Shown: positions 34,817-44,792, numbered from the stretch's first letter. The stretch: 64,000 bases of DNA from Rhodalgimonas zhirmunskyi (GCA_030848925.1 JANFFA010000001.1:248001-312000), one strand, 5' to 3'. A program made the numbers and translations. Notes: generated by a model from the letters alone, not told the origin.

Positions 34817-34879
34817 GGATTCGAACCTCTGGCCTCTGCCTTCGGAGGGCAGCGCTCTATCCAGCTGAGCTATGGGTCC
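34803..34879 (-). tRNA. tRNA-Arg(CCG), insertion site of the element
   Basis: A 77-nt cloverleaf on the minus strand. The acceptor GGACCCA pairs with TGGGTCC, the anticodon loop CTCCGAA gives CCG and CCA is encoded at complement 34803-34805. Its 3' 14 bp form attR of the integrative element. Confidence 0.93.
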
Positions 34880-35096
34880 ACGTTCGCCGTTCTATAAGTC
34901 ATCGCTTTGCCGCTCGCAATGGCGATTTGAGGCTCTTTTTTCGCCGCTGTTTGCGGCGGGCAGGGGGATGGCGCAGATTTCGGCAGAGGCACGGACCGAC
35001 GAATTGTTTTGCGCCGTGGAACGATAAAAAGGCTTGCTCCAGCCCCGAATCCGGTTTTTGATCAAATTATGGAAAGTACGCGGGGGTGTTTCCAAC

Positions 35097-36170
35097 ATGA
35101 TCGAAATCGACCGGGTGACCAAGATCTTCACCGGACGTGGGGCGCCCTTCAAGGCGCTTGACGATGTCTCGGTAACCATCCGAGAAAACGAGTTCTTCAC
35201 GCTTCTGGGCCCGTCGGGCTGTGGCAAGACCACGCTCTTGCGGGTGATCGCGGGCTTCGAGGCGCCGACCAAGGGGCAGGTGACGCTCGAGGGCAAGGAT
35301 CTGGTGGCGTTGCCGCCGCACAAGCGCCCTGTGAACACCGTTTTCCAGTCCTACGCGCTGTTCCCGCATATGACCGTGGCGCAGAACATCGGCTTCGGCC
35401 TTGAAATGCAGGACCGGCCCAAGGCCGAGGTCAAAAAGACGGTCGATGAAATGCTCGATCTGGTCCGCATGACCGAGATGGCGGATCGCAAGACCTCGGA
35501 AATTTCGGGTGGTCAGCAACAGCGCGTCGCGCTGGCCCGCGCACTCGCGCCGCGCCCGCGGGTGCTGCTTCTGGACGAGCCGCTCTCGGCACTTGATTTC
35601 AAACTGCGCAAGGACATGCAGATCGAATTGAAGCGGCTGCAAAGCGAAACCGGCATCACCTTCATCTTCGTTACCCACGATCAGGAAGAAGCGCTCACCA
35701 TGTCCGACAGGATCGCGGTGATGAACGCCGGTGAGATCCGCCAAATCGGTGGGCCGCGTGACATTTATGATCATCCGGCCGAAAGATTCGTCGCTGATTT
35801 CATTGGGGATACGAACTTCCTGACCGTCGATCTTGAAGCGGTCGAAGGCGAGGGGGCCACGGTCCGCTTCGCCTCGGGCGAGGCTTTGCAGGTGCGCGCA
35901 CCCGAAAGCGGCGCGACGACGGGCAAGGTCACGCTGGCGATCCGCCCCGAACATGCCAGCCTGACGGCGCCCGAGGGGGCGGTGCTGCGCGGCGTCTTGG
36001 AAAACATCGTCTATTTCGGCACCGATACGCATTATCATATCACGCTCGATGCCGGTGACCGGTTCGTCCTGCGTGAGCAGAACCAACCGGATCAGACACA
36101 GGCCCGCAGCATAGGCGATGCGGTCGGTGTTCACGTGCCCGTGAGTGTCGGTCAGGTGTTGAGGGATTGA
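35097..36170 (+). CDS. potA: Polyamine ABC transporter ATP-binding protein
   Basis: 357 residues from the ATG at 35097. Walker [10 protein letters not shown] at about 40-48, Q-loop [11 protein letters not shown], signature [14 protein letters not shown] at about 138-151, Walker [13 protein letters not shown] and the switch His in THDQEEAL; a C-terminal TOBE-like domain follows. It energises uptake of spermidine or putrescine at the cytoplasmic face of the inner membrane. First gene of potABCD, in the classical order, so the substrate class is well supported. Confidence 0.9.
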   Translation: MIEIDRVTKIFTGRGAPFKALDDVSVTIRENEFFTLLGPSGCGKTTLLRVIAGFEAPTKGQVTLEGKDLVALPPHKRPVNTVFQSYALFPHMTVAQNIGFGLEMQDRPKAEVKKTVDEMLDLVRMTEMADRKTSEISGGQQQRVALARALAPRPRVLLLDEPLSALDFKLRKDMQIELKRLQSETGITFIFVTHDQEEALTMSDRIAVMNAGEIRQIGGPRDIYDHPAERFVADFIGDTNFLTVDLEAVEGEGATVRFASGEALQVRAPESGATTGKVTLAIRPEHASLTAPEGAVLRGVLENIVYFGTDTHYHITLDAGDRFVLREQNQPDQTQARSIGDAVGVHVPVSVGQVLRD

Positions 36171-36174
36171 GCAT

Positions 36175-37086
36175 ATGAGCGAGGCGGTCTCTTTCCAGAA
36201 ACGCGCGGCACGGCGGCGCTGGTTCCTGCTGACCCCGGCGCTGGTGGTGCTGTTGTTGGCGGCATCAGGCCCGCTTCTAATCGTGGTCATCTATTCCTTT
36301 CTCACGCCCGGCGATTACGGCGGGGTGGTTTGGGAATTCTCGCCCAATGCGTGGTTCAGCGTGGTGCTCGAGCGCGATTTCTTTACCGAGCAACTGGGCT
36401 TTGCCGATGCGCATCTGTCGATCCTCTGGCGCTCGGTCAAGCTGAGCCTGATGACGGCGGCGCTGACCTTCGCGCTTGGGTTTCCGACGGCCTATTTCAT
36501 CGCCACGCGCCCCGCGCACAAGCGTGATTTCTGGATGCTTTTGATCATGATTCCGTTCTGGACCAACCTGTTGATCCGGACCTTCGCGATCATGGAACTG
36601 ATCCGGGCCGAGGGGACGGTGAACTCGTTCCTGCTGTGGACCGGGGTGATCAACGAACCGATCCAGATGCTGTTTACGGAATTCGCCATCCTTCTGGGCA
36701 TGTCCTATGTCTATTTGCCGCTCATGGTGCTGCCGATCTATGCCTCGATGGAGCGGTTCGATTTCAGCCTCGTCGAGGCGGGATATGACCTATACGGCAG
36801 CCGTTGGCGGGTGCTGCGCCGCGTGATCTTCCCGCTGGTGAAGCCGGGGGTGATCGCAGGGTCCATCCTCGTGTTCGTGCCAAGCCTTGGCGCCTATGTC
36901 GCGCCGCGGGTTCTGGGCGGGGGCAAGCAATTGATGCTGGGCAACCTGATCGAGCTGCAATTCGGGGCAGGGCGCAACTGGCCAGTGGGGGCGGCGCTGT
37001 CGTTGACGCTGCTGCTGATCGTGACGGTGGCGCTGATGTTCTACGTCCGCGCAGCAGGCAACGAGGAGGGTCCGGGCCATGGCTGA
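36175..37086 (+). CDS. potB: Polyamine ABC transporter permease
   Basis: 303 residues with about six membrane helices. The EAA loop (EAGYDLYGSRWRVLRR, near 200-215) docks the ATPase. It starts five bases after the potA stop. The end is followed, unusually, by a 158-bp spacer full of hairpins before potC; an ATG at 37079-37081 overlaps the potB stop and opens a 57-codon frame that runs into the potC start. Confidence 0.9.
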   Translation: MSEAVSFQKRAARRRWFLLTPALVVLLLAASGPLLIVVIYSFLTPGDYGGVVWEFSPNAWFSVVLERDFFTEQLGFADAHLSILWRSVKLSLMTAALTFALGFPTAYFIATRPAHKRDFWMLLIMIPFWTNLLIRTFAIMELIRAEGTVNSFLLWTGVINEPIQMLFTEFAILLGMSYVYLPLMVLPIYASMERFDFSLVEAGYDLYGSRWRVLRRVIFPLVKPGVIAGSILVFVPSLGAYVAPRVLGGGKQLMLGNLIELQFGAGRNWPVGAALSLTLLLIVTVALMFYVRAAGNEEGPGHG

Positions 37087-37098
37087 GACGGGACGCAC

Positions 37099-37226
37099 CG
37101 TTTTCCTGCGAGGAAAACGAGCCGAAAAATTGCGAATTTTTCGGGGCCGCGCCGGCGGCAACCGGGCGGGACGGGAGGTGACGAATTCCTCGCAGGAATT
37201 CGAGACGGAATTCGCGCCGAATTCCG
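37099..37226 (+). repeat. Array of four perfect 21-bp hairpins between potB and potC
   Basis: Each hairpin has a perfect 9-bp stem and a 3-nt loop GCG or CGC: 37099-37119 (CGTTTTCCT arm), 37123-37143 (CGAAAAATT arm), 37182-37202 (CGAATTCCT arm) and 37206-37226 (CGGAATTCG arm). They come as two pairs with an exact 24-bp period. All begin and end in CG while the arms differ, so structure is conserved rather than sequence. A 57-codon frame (37079-37252) spans the array; it starts at an ATG overlapping the potB stop and would be translated through the hairpins. A mobile palindromic element, mRNA stabiliser or attenuator are the main options. Confidence 0.85.
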
Positions 37227-37244
37227 CACCCGAAAGGAAAGCGC

Positions 37245-38045
37245 ATGGCTAAAGGTTTCGATATCCGCCGCCAGACCGGCTTCACGACCATCGCGTTGTC
37301 CTGTTTCGTCGTGCTGTACCTGCCGATCATCCTGCTGGTGGTCTATTCCTTCAACGCCGGCGACTCGATTGCCTTCTGGGAAGGGTTCTCGTGGCGCTGG
37401 TATCAAAGCGCATGGGCCAACGAACAGGTGCAGGATGCCACGATCCGCTCGGTGGTGATCGCGACCTGGGCGATGGTGATCTCGACCATCTGCGCGGTTC
37501 TGGCCGCCCTCGCCACGACCCGGCAGGGCAAGTATCGTGGTTCGGGCTTCGTGTTCGCCCTGATCAACCAGCCCTTGATGGTGCCCGAGATCGTCACCGC
37601 CGTGGCGCTTCTGATCTTCTTTGCGATGATCAAGGTGGCCACCGGCTATACCGGTCTGTTTTACCTGATCCTTGCGCATTCGGCCTTTTGTATCCCGTTC
37701 GCCTATATGCCAATCCGGGCGCGGCTTCAGGGGATGGACCTGAGCCTCGAACAAGCGGCGATGGATCTTTACGCCTCGCCTTGGCGGGTGTTTCGGCGGG
37801 TGACGCTGCCACAGCTTTGGCCGGGCATCCTTGCCGGGGCGATGCTGGCCTTCGTCATCTCGCTCGACGACGTGGTGATTACGGAGTTTGTGAAATCCGC
37901 CGGACAGGATACCCTGCCCACATACATGCTGGGCCAGATCCGGCGTGTCGTAACACCCGAGGTCAACGCGATTTCGACCGCGCTGCTCGCCATTTCCGTC
38001 GTGATGGTTCTGGCATTCTTTTTTCTCAGCCGTTCGCGCAAGTAG
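37245..38045 (+). CDS. potC: Polyamine ABC transporter permease
   Basis: 266 residues, six predicted helices. The EAA loop is EQAAMDLYASPWRVFRR near 168-184 and the late segment ISLDDVVITEFV is typical of PotC. GAAAGGAAAG precedes the ATG at 37245. It completes the membrane channel with PotB. The 158-bp gap to potB is unusual, since the rest of the operon is tightly packed. Confidence 0.9.
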   Translation: MAKGFDIRRQTGFTTIALSCFVVLYLPIILLVVYSFNAGDSIAFWEGFSWRWYQSAWANEQVQDATIRSVVIATWAMVISTICAVLAALATTRQGKYRGSGFVFALINQPLMVPEIVTAVALLIFFAMIKVATGYTGLFYLILAHSAFCIPFAYMPIRARLQGMDLSLEQAAMDLYASPWRVFRRVTLPQLWPGILAGAMLAFVISLDDVVITEFVKSAGQDTLPTYMLGQIRRVVTPEVNAISTALLAISVVMVLAFFFLSRSRK

Positions 38046-38098
38046 CGGCGGCATAACCCGACGTGGACAAATCCACGCGTCCAACAGGAGGACACTTC

Positions 38099-39127
38099 AT
38101 GAAACTCAAGGCAACGATTGCCGCCACGGCGCTTGCGCTTGGTGCGGTTCCCGCCCTCGCCGAGGGCGAGCTCAACATCTACAACTGGGGCAACTACACC
38201 GCCCCCGAGCTGATCAAGAAGTTCGAGACGGAATATGACGTCAAAGTCACCGTCACTGACTATGACAGCAACGACACCGCGCTGGCCAAGATCAAGGCTG
38301 GCGGCCATGGCTTCGACATCGTCGTGCCCTCGGGCACCTATATCCCGATCTTCGTCGGTGAAGGGCTGCTGATGGAATCGCGCCCCGATCAGATGGAAAA
38401 CTTCAAGAACATGGACCCCGTCTGGATCGACGTGGAGTTCGATCCCGGCCGGCACTACACCGTGCCATGGCAGTGGGGCACCGTTGGCATCACCGTCAAC
38501 ACCAGCGTTTACAAGGGCGACATCAACACCGCCGCCCTGCTGTTTGAGCCGCCAGAAGAGCTGAAGGGCAAGATCAACGTCGTGCCCGAGATGATGGACG
38601 TGATGTCGACCGCGATCTACTACAAGGGCGGCGAACAGTGCACCATGGACAAGGCTGTCCTGAAAGAGGTGCGCGACATGCTGGTCGAGGCCAAGAAAGA
38701 CTGGCTCTCGATGGATTACGGCAACATCGAGAAATACGCCAAGGGCGATCTCGACGCGGGCCTGAACTGGAACGGCGCATCCATGCGCGCGCGTCTGGAA
38801 AACGGCGACATCGCCTTCGGCCTGCCCGTCACCGGCTATCCGGTGTGGATGGACAACGCCGCGATCCTTGCCGACGCCAAGAACCCGGACAATGCCAAGG
38901 CCTTCCTCAACTTCATCATGGCACCTGAAAACGCCGCGATGCTGTCGAACTTCGCCAAGTATGCCAATGGCATCAAGGGCTCGGCCGAGTTCATGACGGA
39001 TGACCTGAAAAACGCGCCCGAGGTCAACCCCTCGGACGAGTTGAAGGCCGCTGGCAAGATCTCCAAATCCTGCCCGCCCGAAGCGCAAAAGATCTATACC
39101 GCGATCTGGACCGAGCTTCAGAAGTAA
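38099..39127 (+). CDS. potD: Polyamine-binding periplasmic protein
   Basis: 342 residues from the ATG at 38099, which follows AGGAGG. A signal peptide ends near PALAEGE; the mature protein starts ELNIYNWGNY, as PotD/PotF do. It delivers putrescine or spermidine to PotBC. The aromatic and acidic pocket residues are spread and cannot be assigned without alignment, so putrescine versus spermidine is open. Last gene of the operon, followed by a strong terminator. Confidence 0.9.
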   Translation: MKLKATIAATALALGAVPALAEGELNIYNWGNYTAPELIKKFETEYDVKVTVTDYDSNDTALAKIKAGGHGFDIVVPSGTYIPIFVGEGLLMESRPDQMENFKNMDPVWIDVEFDPGRHYTVPWQWGTVGITVNTSVYKGDINTAALLFEPPEELKGKINVVPEMMDVMSTAIYYKGGEQCTMDKAVLKEVRDMLVEAKKDWLSMDYGNIEKYAKGDLDAGLNWNGASMRARLENGDIAFGLPVTGYPVWMDNAAILADAKNPDNAKAFLNFIMAPENAAMLSNFAKYANGIKGSAEFMTDDLKNAPEVNPSDELKAAGKISKSCPPEAQKIYTAIWTELQK

Positions 39128-39137
39128 ACCTTATGGC

Positions 39138-39172
39138 AAAGGCCCCGTGTTTCGCACACGGGGCCTTTCTCC
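39138..39172 (+). terminator. Rho-independent terminator of potABCD
   Basis: A 13-bp perfect stem (39138-39150 with 39156-39168), a 5-nt loop and a pyrimidine-rich tail. Confidence 0.9.
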
Positions 39173-39217
39173 CTTTCTGACACCCCATTTTTCCTTGATT
39201 TCGCCGGAGTCCGCGCC

Positions 39218-40876
39218 ATGCAAGCCGATACCGTCATCCTCAATGGCCGCCTGATCACTTTTGACGAGGCCCGCCCCGCGGCACAGGCCATCGCGCTCGC
39301 CTCGGGCCGGATCGCGGCGGTGGGAAGTACCGATGAAATCCGCGCCATGGCCGGGGCGAACACCCGAGTGATCGACGCTCAAGGCAACACCGTGCTGCCC
39401 GGTTTTATCGACAGCCATGTTCACCTGTTCGGCGGTTCGGCCGAACTCGACATGCTCGATCTTTACGGGCTTGCGGGGATGGAGGCGATCACCGCCGCCG
39501 TGCGCCCCTATGCAGCGGCCAACCCCGATGACGAGGTGGTTTTGGCGATCATGGCCGACTACCACCTGTTCGGCGATCGCCCCACCACCCGGCATGACCT
39601 CGACCAGGTGCTGCCCGATCGCCCGCTGGCGCTGTTCGCCGCCGATCACCACACCATCTGGGCCAACACCAAGGCGCTGGAACTCGGCGGCGTGTTGCAC
39701 GGCGGTATGGTCGAGCAGGGGGCCGAGATCGTGATGGCCGATGACGGCCTTGCCAGCGGCGAATTGCGCGAAGCGGGGGCCTATGGCCCGGTGTTCAATC
39801 GCACGCGCTTTGGCGGGCGAGAGTTGCTGGGCATGTTGACCGGTGCCGACCCGGTGCCGCCCGCGTCCGCCGCGCAACGCGCAATGGACAAGGAAGCCCT
39901 CGTGCGCGGTCTGAAACACTGCGCCAGCCACGGCATTACCGGGCTGCACAACATGGATGGCAATTTCTACACGATGGAGTTGCTGGCAGAACTGGAACAG
40001 GCGGGCGATCTGATCTGCCGCACCGAGGTGCCGTTCCACTTCAAGAGCTTCAACAGCCTCGACCGGTTCGAAGAAGCGCAAGAGATGCACCGCCGTTATC
40101 AGGGCGAGCGGCTCTGGTGCAACCGGGTCAAGATGTTCATGGATGGGGTGGTGGAAAGCTCCACCGCGCTGATGCTGCGGCCCTATCCGGGGCTGGAAAC
40201 CATCGGCGACGCGGTGTTCGACCCCGAACTGTTCAACGCGGCTTGCGTGCGCGCCGATGCGCTGGGGCTGCAAATCGCCACCCATGCGATCGGCGATCTG
40301 GCGGTGCGGCGCACGCTTGATGGGTACGAGGCCGCGCGCAACGCCAACGGCGCGCGCGACAGCCGCCACCGGATCGAACATATTGAAACCCTGCACGCCG
40401 ATGATCTGCCCCGTTTCGGCACCTTGGGCGTTGTTCCCTCGATGCAGCCGGGCCATGCGCCGCGCGGCGGGTTCTTCCCGCCCGATGGCCTCGATGAGCG
40501 GCTCTATGACGATCAGAAACCGCTGGCCTTCGCGTGGAAAGACCTGCGCGCGGTGTCCGAGCGGCTGTGCTTTTCGACCGATTGGCCGGTGATCCCGGTC
40601 GATGTCATGCCCACGATCAAGGCCGCCGTCAGCCCGGTGGACATGCCCGCCCCTTGGACGGACCAGCGCCAGGGCCTGCACGAGACGCTGAAAAGCTATA
40701 CCGCCGACAACGCGTGGCTCGAATTCAACGAGGGCAAGAAGGGCCAGTTGATCGCCGGGCAGATGGCCGACGTGGTGGTCATGTCGCACGACCTCGAGGC
40801 CATGGCCCCGGACGAGTTGGACCAATCCCGCGCCGCGATCACCCTTTGTGGCGGCGAGGTGACCTGGGAAGCGTGA
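39218..40876 (+). CDS. Amidohydrolase of the YtcJ type
   Basis: 552 residues. It has the metal motif GFIDSHVHLFG near 61-71 and later ligands in THAIGD and RIEHIE, plus FSTDWPV near the end. The composite N- and C-terminal beta-sandwich with a central TIM barrel fits the amidohydrolase superfamily, YtcJ branch. Such enzymes hydrolyse amide or formyl bonds of small molecules; the substrate cannot be read. The gene follows the pot terminator with its own start and ends facing the LLM gene, so it may be transcribed alone. Confidence 0.8.
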   Translation: MQADTVILNGRLITFDEARPAAQAIALASGRIAAVGSTDEIRAMAGANTRVIDAQGNTVLPGFIDSHVHLFGGSAELDMLDLYGLAGMEAITAAVRPYAAANPDDEVVLAIMADYHLFGDRPTTRHDLDQVLPDRPLALFAADHHTIWANTKALELGGVLHGGMVEQGAEIVMADDGLASGELREAGAYGPVFNRTRFGGRELLGMLTGADPVPPASAAQRAMDKEALVRGLKHCASHGITGLHNMDGNFYTMELLAELEQAGDLICRTEVPFHFKSFNSLDRFEEAQEMHRRYQGERLWCNRVKMFMDGVVESSTALMLRPYPGLETIGDAVFDPELFNAACVRADALGLQIATHAIGDLAVRRTLDGYEAARNANGARDSRHRIEHIETLHADDLPRFGTLGVVPSMQPGHAPRGGFFPPDGLDERLYDDQKPLAFAWKDLRAVSERLCFSTDWPVIPVDVMPTIKAAVSPVDMPAPWTDQRQGLHETLKSYTADNAWLEFNEGKKGQLIAGQMADVVVMSHDLEAMAPDELDQSRAAITLCGGEVTWEA

Positions 40877-40895
40877 ACCAGCGGCTTGGCCGGGA

Positions 40896-41873
40896 TCAGC
40901 CGATCCCCGCCAGCGCCCGTGCGGCGATCTCGAAGCTCGCGATGCGCGCGGCCGGATCGTGGATCTGGCCCGACAGGATCAACTCGTCGGGTTGGTATTT
41001 CTTGACCAGCGCTTGCAGCGCATCGCCCACCATCGCCTCGGTTCCGACCGCCGCGATAGAAAGCGCCTGCTCGGCGCCCTGGATCGCCTGCGCGCTGCCG
41101 GCGATTTCGGCGCGAGGGGCGGGCAGGGGGCCCGGCATGCCCGAGCGCAGGTTCACGAATCCCTGAAGCTGGGAGGAGCGCAAAAGCCGCGCCTCGGCCT
41201 CGGTTTCGGCGGCAAAGGCGTTGACAGCCAGCATGAAGCGCGGCGCATCGGTGATGCCCGGCTGGAACATCCGCCGATAAATCTCGGACGCTTCCTCCAA
41301 CGCGGCGGGCGCGAAATGGCTGGCAAAGGCATAAGGCAGCCCCAGATGCGCCGCCAGTTGCGCGCCATAAAGCGATGAGCCGAGAATCCACACTGGCACC
41401 TGCGTGCCTTCGCCCGGAATGGCGCGCACGTGCTGGCCCGGCTGGGGCGGGTTCAACAGCCCGATCAACTCGATCACCTCTTCGGGGAAATTGTCTTGCA
41501 TCCGGCCCCGGCGCAACGCGTGCATCGTCGCCCCGTCTGTGCCCGGCGCACGGCCCAGCCCCAGATCGAAGCGGTCGCCATGAATGGTCGCCAGCGTGCC
41601 GAATTGCTCGGCCACCACAAGCGGCGCATGGTTGGGCAACATGATCCCGCCCGAGCCGACACGGATTTTTGATGTGCTCGCCGCGATATGCCCGATCAAC
41701 ACCGTCGTCGCCGACGAGGCAATGCCGGGCATGTTGTGATGCTCGGCCAGCCAATAGCGGCTGTATCCCAGCGCCTCGGCCCGCTGCGCGAGGGCTGTGG
41801 AATTGCGGATCGAGCCCGCTGCATCGCCGCCTTCGGGAATGGGTACGAGATCGAGAATGGAATGGGGGATCAT
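40896..41873 (-). CDS. LLM-class flavin-dependent oxidoreductase
   Basis: 325 residues with the bacterial luciferase-like TIM barrel: [31 protein letters not shown]-type start, [21 protein letters not shown] and [22 protein letters not shown] are the conserved blocks. It would use FMN or F420-like flavin with NAD(P)H to oxidise an unknown substrate; FMN is more likely here. Monocistronic, convergent with the amidohydrolase. Its 5' side (41874-42124) contains two dispersed repeats. Confidence 0.85.
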   Translation of the reverse strand: MIPHSILDLVPIPEGGDAAGSIRNSTALAQRAEALGYSRYWLAEHHNMPGIASSATTVLIGHIAASTSKIRVGSGGIMLPNHAPLVVAEQFGTLATIHGDRFDLGLGRAPGTDGATMHALRRGRMQDNFPEEVIELIGLLNPPQPGQHVRAIPGEGTQVPVWILGSSLYGAQLAAHLGLPYAFASHFAPAALEEASEIYRRMFQPGITDAPRFMLAVNAFAAETEAEARLLRSSQLQGFVNLRSGMPGPLPAPRAEIAGSAQAIQGAEQALSIAAVGTEAMVGDALQALVKKYQPDELILSGQIHDPAARIASFEIAARALAGIG

Positions 41874-41955
41874 ATCGGGTCTCCTTGTCGCTTTATCGTC
41901 GCAGGGATGACCGGGAAACGAAAGGGGTCTGACGCAAGGTCCTGGTGACGCGGGC

Positions 41956-41993
41956 GGACGCCTCCGGCGGGAGTATTTGAAGAAAAATGAAAG
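41956..41993 (+). repeat. Interspersed 38-bp repeat, copy 2
   Basis: It matches 12503-12540 at 33 of 38 positions, in the same orientation, and again upstream of a minus-strand gene. Confidence 0.65.
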
Positions 41994-42017
41994 GTATCTA
42001 TCCCTTGCTTCATCTGA

Positions 42018-42054
42018 CTTGAAATATCCCGGGGGTTTGGGGGCTGGCCCCCAA
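42018..42054 (+). repeat. Second dispersed-type element with a G/C hairpin
   Basis: It begins CTTGAAATATCCCGGGGG and continues into TTGGGGGC/GCCCCCAA arms (42037-42044 and 42047-42054) with a near-perfect palindrome. From memory, this motif is very common in Rhodobacterales intergenic DNA. Only one copy is seen in the window. Confidence 0.45.
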
Positions 42055-42124
42055 TCTGCGCTCTCAATGCGCGCAACGCATCAGAGCGCTTGACCCGCGC
42101 CGCAAACCTGCTCATATCGCGGCC

Positions 42125-43411
42125 ATGACAGACCTCGCACACATCCGCAATTTCTCCATCGTGGCCCATATCGACCACGGTAAATCCACGTTGGCCGACC
42201 GCCTGATCCAGGAGACCAATACGGTCGCCGCGCGGGATATGAAGGAACAGATGCTCGATGCGATGGATATCGAGCGCGAGCGCGGCATCACCATCAAGGC
42301 CAACACCGTGCGGATCGAATACGAGGCCGACAATGGTGAGCATTACGTGCTCAACCTGATCGACACGCCCGGCCACGTCGATTTCGCCTACGAAGTGTCC
42401 CGCTCGATGCGCGCCGTGGAAGGCTCGCTTCTGGTGGTCGACAGCACCCAAGGGGTCGAGGCGCAAACGCTGGCGAACGTTTATCAGGCGATCGACGCGG
42501 ATCACGAGATCGTTCCCGTGCTCAACAAGATCGACCTGCCGGCCTCAGATTGCGACCGTGTCGCCGAACAGATCGAAGATGTGATCGGCATCGACGCCAG
42601 CGGCGCGATCCGGGTGTCGGCCAAGACCGGCATCGGCATCCATGAAACGTTGGAAGCAATCGTCACCCATCTGCCCGCGCCCAAGGGCGACCGCGATGCG
42701 CCGCTGAAAGCGATGCTGGTGGACAGCTGGTATGATGCCTACCTCGGCGTCATCGTCCTTGTCCGTATCATGGATGGCGTGCTGAAGAAAAACGACCGCG
42801 TGCGCATGATGTCGAACGGCACCGTTCATCAGGTCGACCGGATCGGCGTGTTCCGCCCGCAGATGGAAAACGTCACCGAACTCGGCCCCGGTGAGATCGG
42901 CTTTATCACCGCTTCGATCAAGCAGGTGCGCGATACCCGCGTCGGCGACACGATCACGCATGAGAAGAAGGGCGCCGACAAGGCACTTCCCGGCTTCAAC
43001 CCCAGCCAACCAGTGGTGTTCTGTGGCCTGTTCCCGGTCGATTCCGCCGAATTCGAGGACCTGCGCGACGCGATTGAGAAGCTGGCGCTGAACGATGCCT
43101 CCTTCAGCTACGAAATGGAAACCTCCGCCGCGCTCGGCTTCGGCTTTCGCTGTGGCTTCCTCGGGCTTTTGCACCTTGAGGTGATCCGCGACCGGATCGA
43201 GCGCGAATATGATATCGAGCTGATCACCACCGCGCCGTCGGTGATCTATCACGTCTTCATGAAGGACGGAGAGAAGATCGATCTGCACAACCCCGCCGAC
43301 ATGCCCGACATGTCGAAGGTCGATCACATCGAAGAGCCGCGCATCAAGGCGACGATCCTCGTGCCCGACGACTACCTCGGCGACGTTCTGAAACTCTGCC
43401 AGGACCGGCGC
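42125..43411 (+). pseudogene. lepA: Elongation factor 4 (LepA), 5' portion only
   Basis: The first 429 codons are normal LepA: G1 [14 protein letters not shown]3 DTPGHVDF, G4 NKIDLP, then domains II and III through [16 protein letters not shown] and on to [12 protein letters not shown]. Family members have about 170 more residues, including the unique C-terminal domain, which is missing. From 43412 the plus-strand reading is antisense to an amidase gene; the run-on frame to 43927 gives 600 codons by chance and should not be taken for LepA. The protein should be non-functional. LepA back-translocates stalled ribosomes; loss is tolerated in many bacteria. Confidence 0.85.
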
Positions 43412-44695
43412 CGGTTGGCCCGACGCGTTATAAATCGCGGTGAAGGGCGAATAGTCGAAGACCGACCCCGGCCCGTTGCGGTAGGCGACGAAATCCTCAC
43501 TCACCGGGGCGAGGTAGTCGGCGGCGCAAGGCGGCGTGGCGAGGGTGGGCATCAGTTGGATGTCGCAGTCCGAGAACGATCCGGCCATGCGGCGGCCGAA
43601 CGCGTGGACCTCACCCAAAGCGCCGAGGTAGTCGGCCCCCGAGACGCCTTTGGCATACTCACAGGCGCCGAATGTGACCCCGTCGACCATGTCGCGCGTC
43701 AGCGGTGCGTCGCCGATGATCCGCGCCACGCGGCCCGCCGTGCCGCAGGCAACGATCTTGGTCCACGCCGCCATCATGGCGGGCACGTCCAGCGCCTCTT
43801 CCGGGGTCCATTCGGACACCTCATGGCCAAGGCTCTGCATCAGTTTCGCCGCGTTCTCGACCGCGGTGACGCATTCGGGGTGCAGCGGCTCTCCGGTGAA
43901 TTTCACCGTGGTATAGCGCACCCGTAGGGGCCGGGGATCATGCGCCATGGCGGCCATGAAACTTTCGGGCATTTCGGGGGCGACATAGGGCGCGCCAAGG
44001 TCCGGCCCGGCGCAGGCATCCAGAAGCGCCGCCGTATCGCGTAGGCTGCGCGTAAGGAAGCCGTCAATCGCCATTCCGCCCCAGCCTTCGCCCGCCGCCG
44101 GGCCCGAGGGCAGGCGCGCGCGGGTGGGCTTGAAGCCGACCAGACCGCAGGACGACGCCGGGATGCGCACCGAGCCACCTCCGTCTGAGCCATGTGCCGC
44201 TGGCACGATCCCGGCCGCCACGGCCGCGCCTGACCCGCCCGACGATCCGCCCGAGGTGCGCGAAAGGTCCCAAGGGTTGCGCGTCGGCCCGCCGTAAACG
44301 CCCGCGTTGGTCACGGGGCCGATGCCGAATTCCGGCGAGGTGGTGCGCGCAAAGGTGTTCAGGCCCGTCGCGCGGATGCGCGAAAACATCGACGAGTCAT
44401 AGGACCACCGCATTCCTTCACAGAGTTTCGAACCATTGTTGGTGGGGAAATCCACCGCCTCGCAGCCCAAATCCTTGATCAGGAAGGGCACGCCATGGAA
44501 CGGCCCGCGCGGCAGGCCTTCGCTGATCTTGGCGCGCGCGACCTGCTCTTGGATGTGGACGATGGCGTTCAGCTTGGGGTTCCACGTCTCGACCCGTTCC
44601 AGCGCCGCATCGAGCAATTCCGCCGGTGTCACCTCGCGCGCGGCGACCAGTTCGGCCAATCCGGTCGCATCACGGTTTTCGTAAAAGTCGCTCAT
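43409..44695 (-). pseudogene. Amidase-signature enzyme, 3' end missing
   Basis: About 429 residues of an amidase read on the minus strand: Lys74 in FLIKDLG, cis-Ser near 151-152 in SGGSSGGSG and the nucleophile Ser175 in DGGGSVRIP form the Ser-cisSer-Lys triad. The sequence runs to [14 protein letters not shown], where family members continue with MSVPL and some 45 further residues. Here it meets lepA in the opposite orientation and the frame runs on to 42545. The catalytic core is complete but the C-terminal fold is lost. It would hydrolyse small amides; the substrate is unknown. Confidence 0.85.
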
Positions 44696-44778
44696 CGTCT
44701 CACCCCCAAATGAAATGCATTCTGCCGAAAAATGCGCCGGGGCAGGGGCGCGGTAAAGGGATAATTAACATTCCTATA

Positions 44779-44792
44779 TTGATATGTATCAA
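44779..44792. promoter_or_regulatory. FNR/FnrL box upstream of the octaheme cytochrome operon
   Basis: TTGATATGTATCAA is a perfect match to TTGAT-N4-ATCAA. It is centred at 44785.5, 83 bp before the TTG start. With the box at -41.5 transcription would begin near 44827, leaving a leader of about 42 nt. Confidence 0.85.

Noticed and set aside
42545-43408. Continuation of the amidase frame to 716 codons
   Set aside because: This part is antisense to lepA; family homology ends at SGQPA.
42125-43927. A 600-codon plus-strand frame of the normal length of LepA
   Set aside because: The length match is a coincidence; codons after 429 are antisense to an amidase and show no LepA C-terminal domain.
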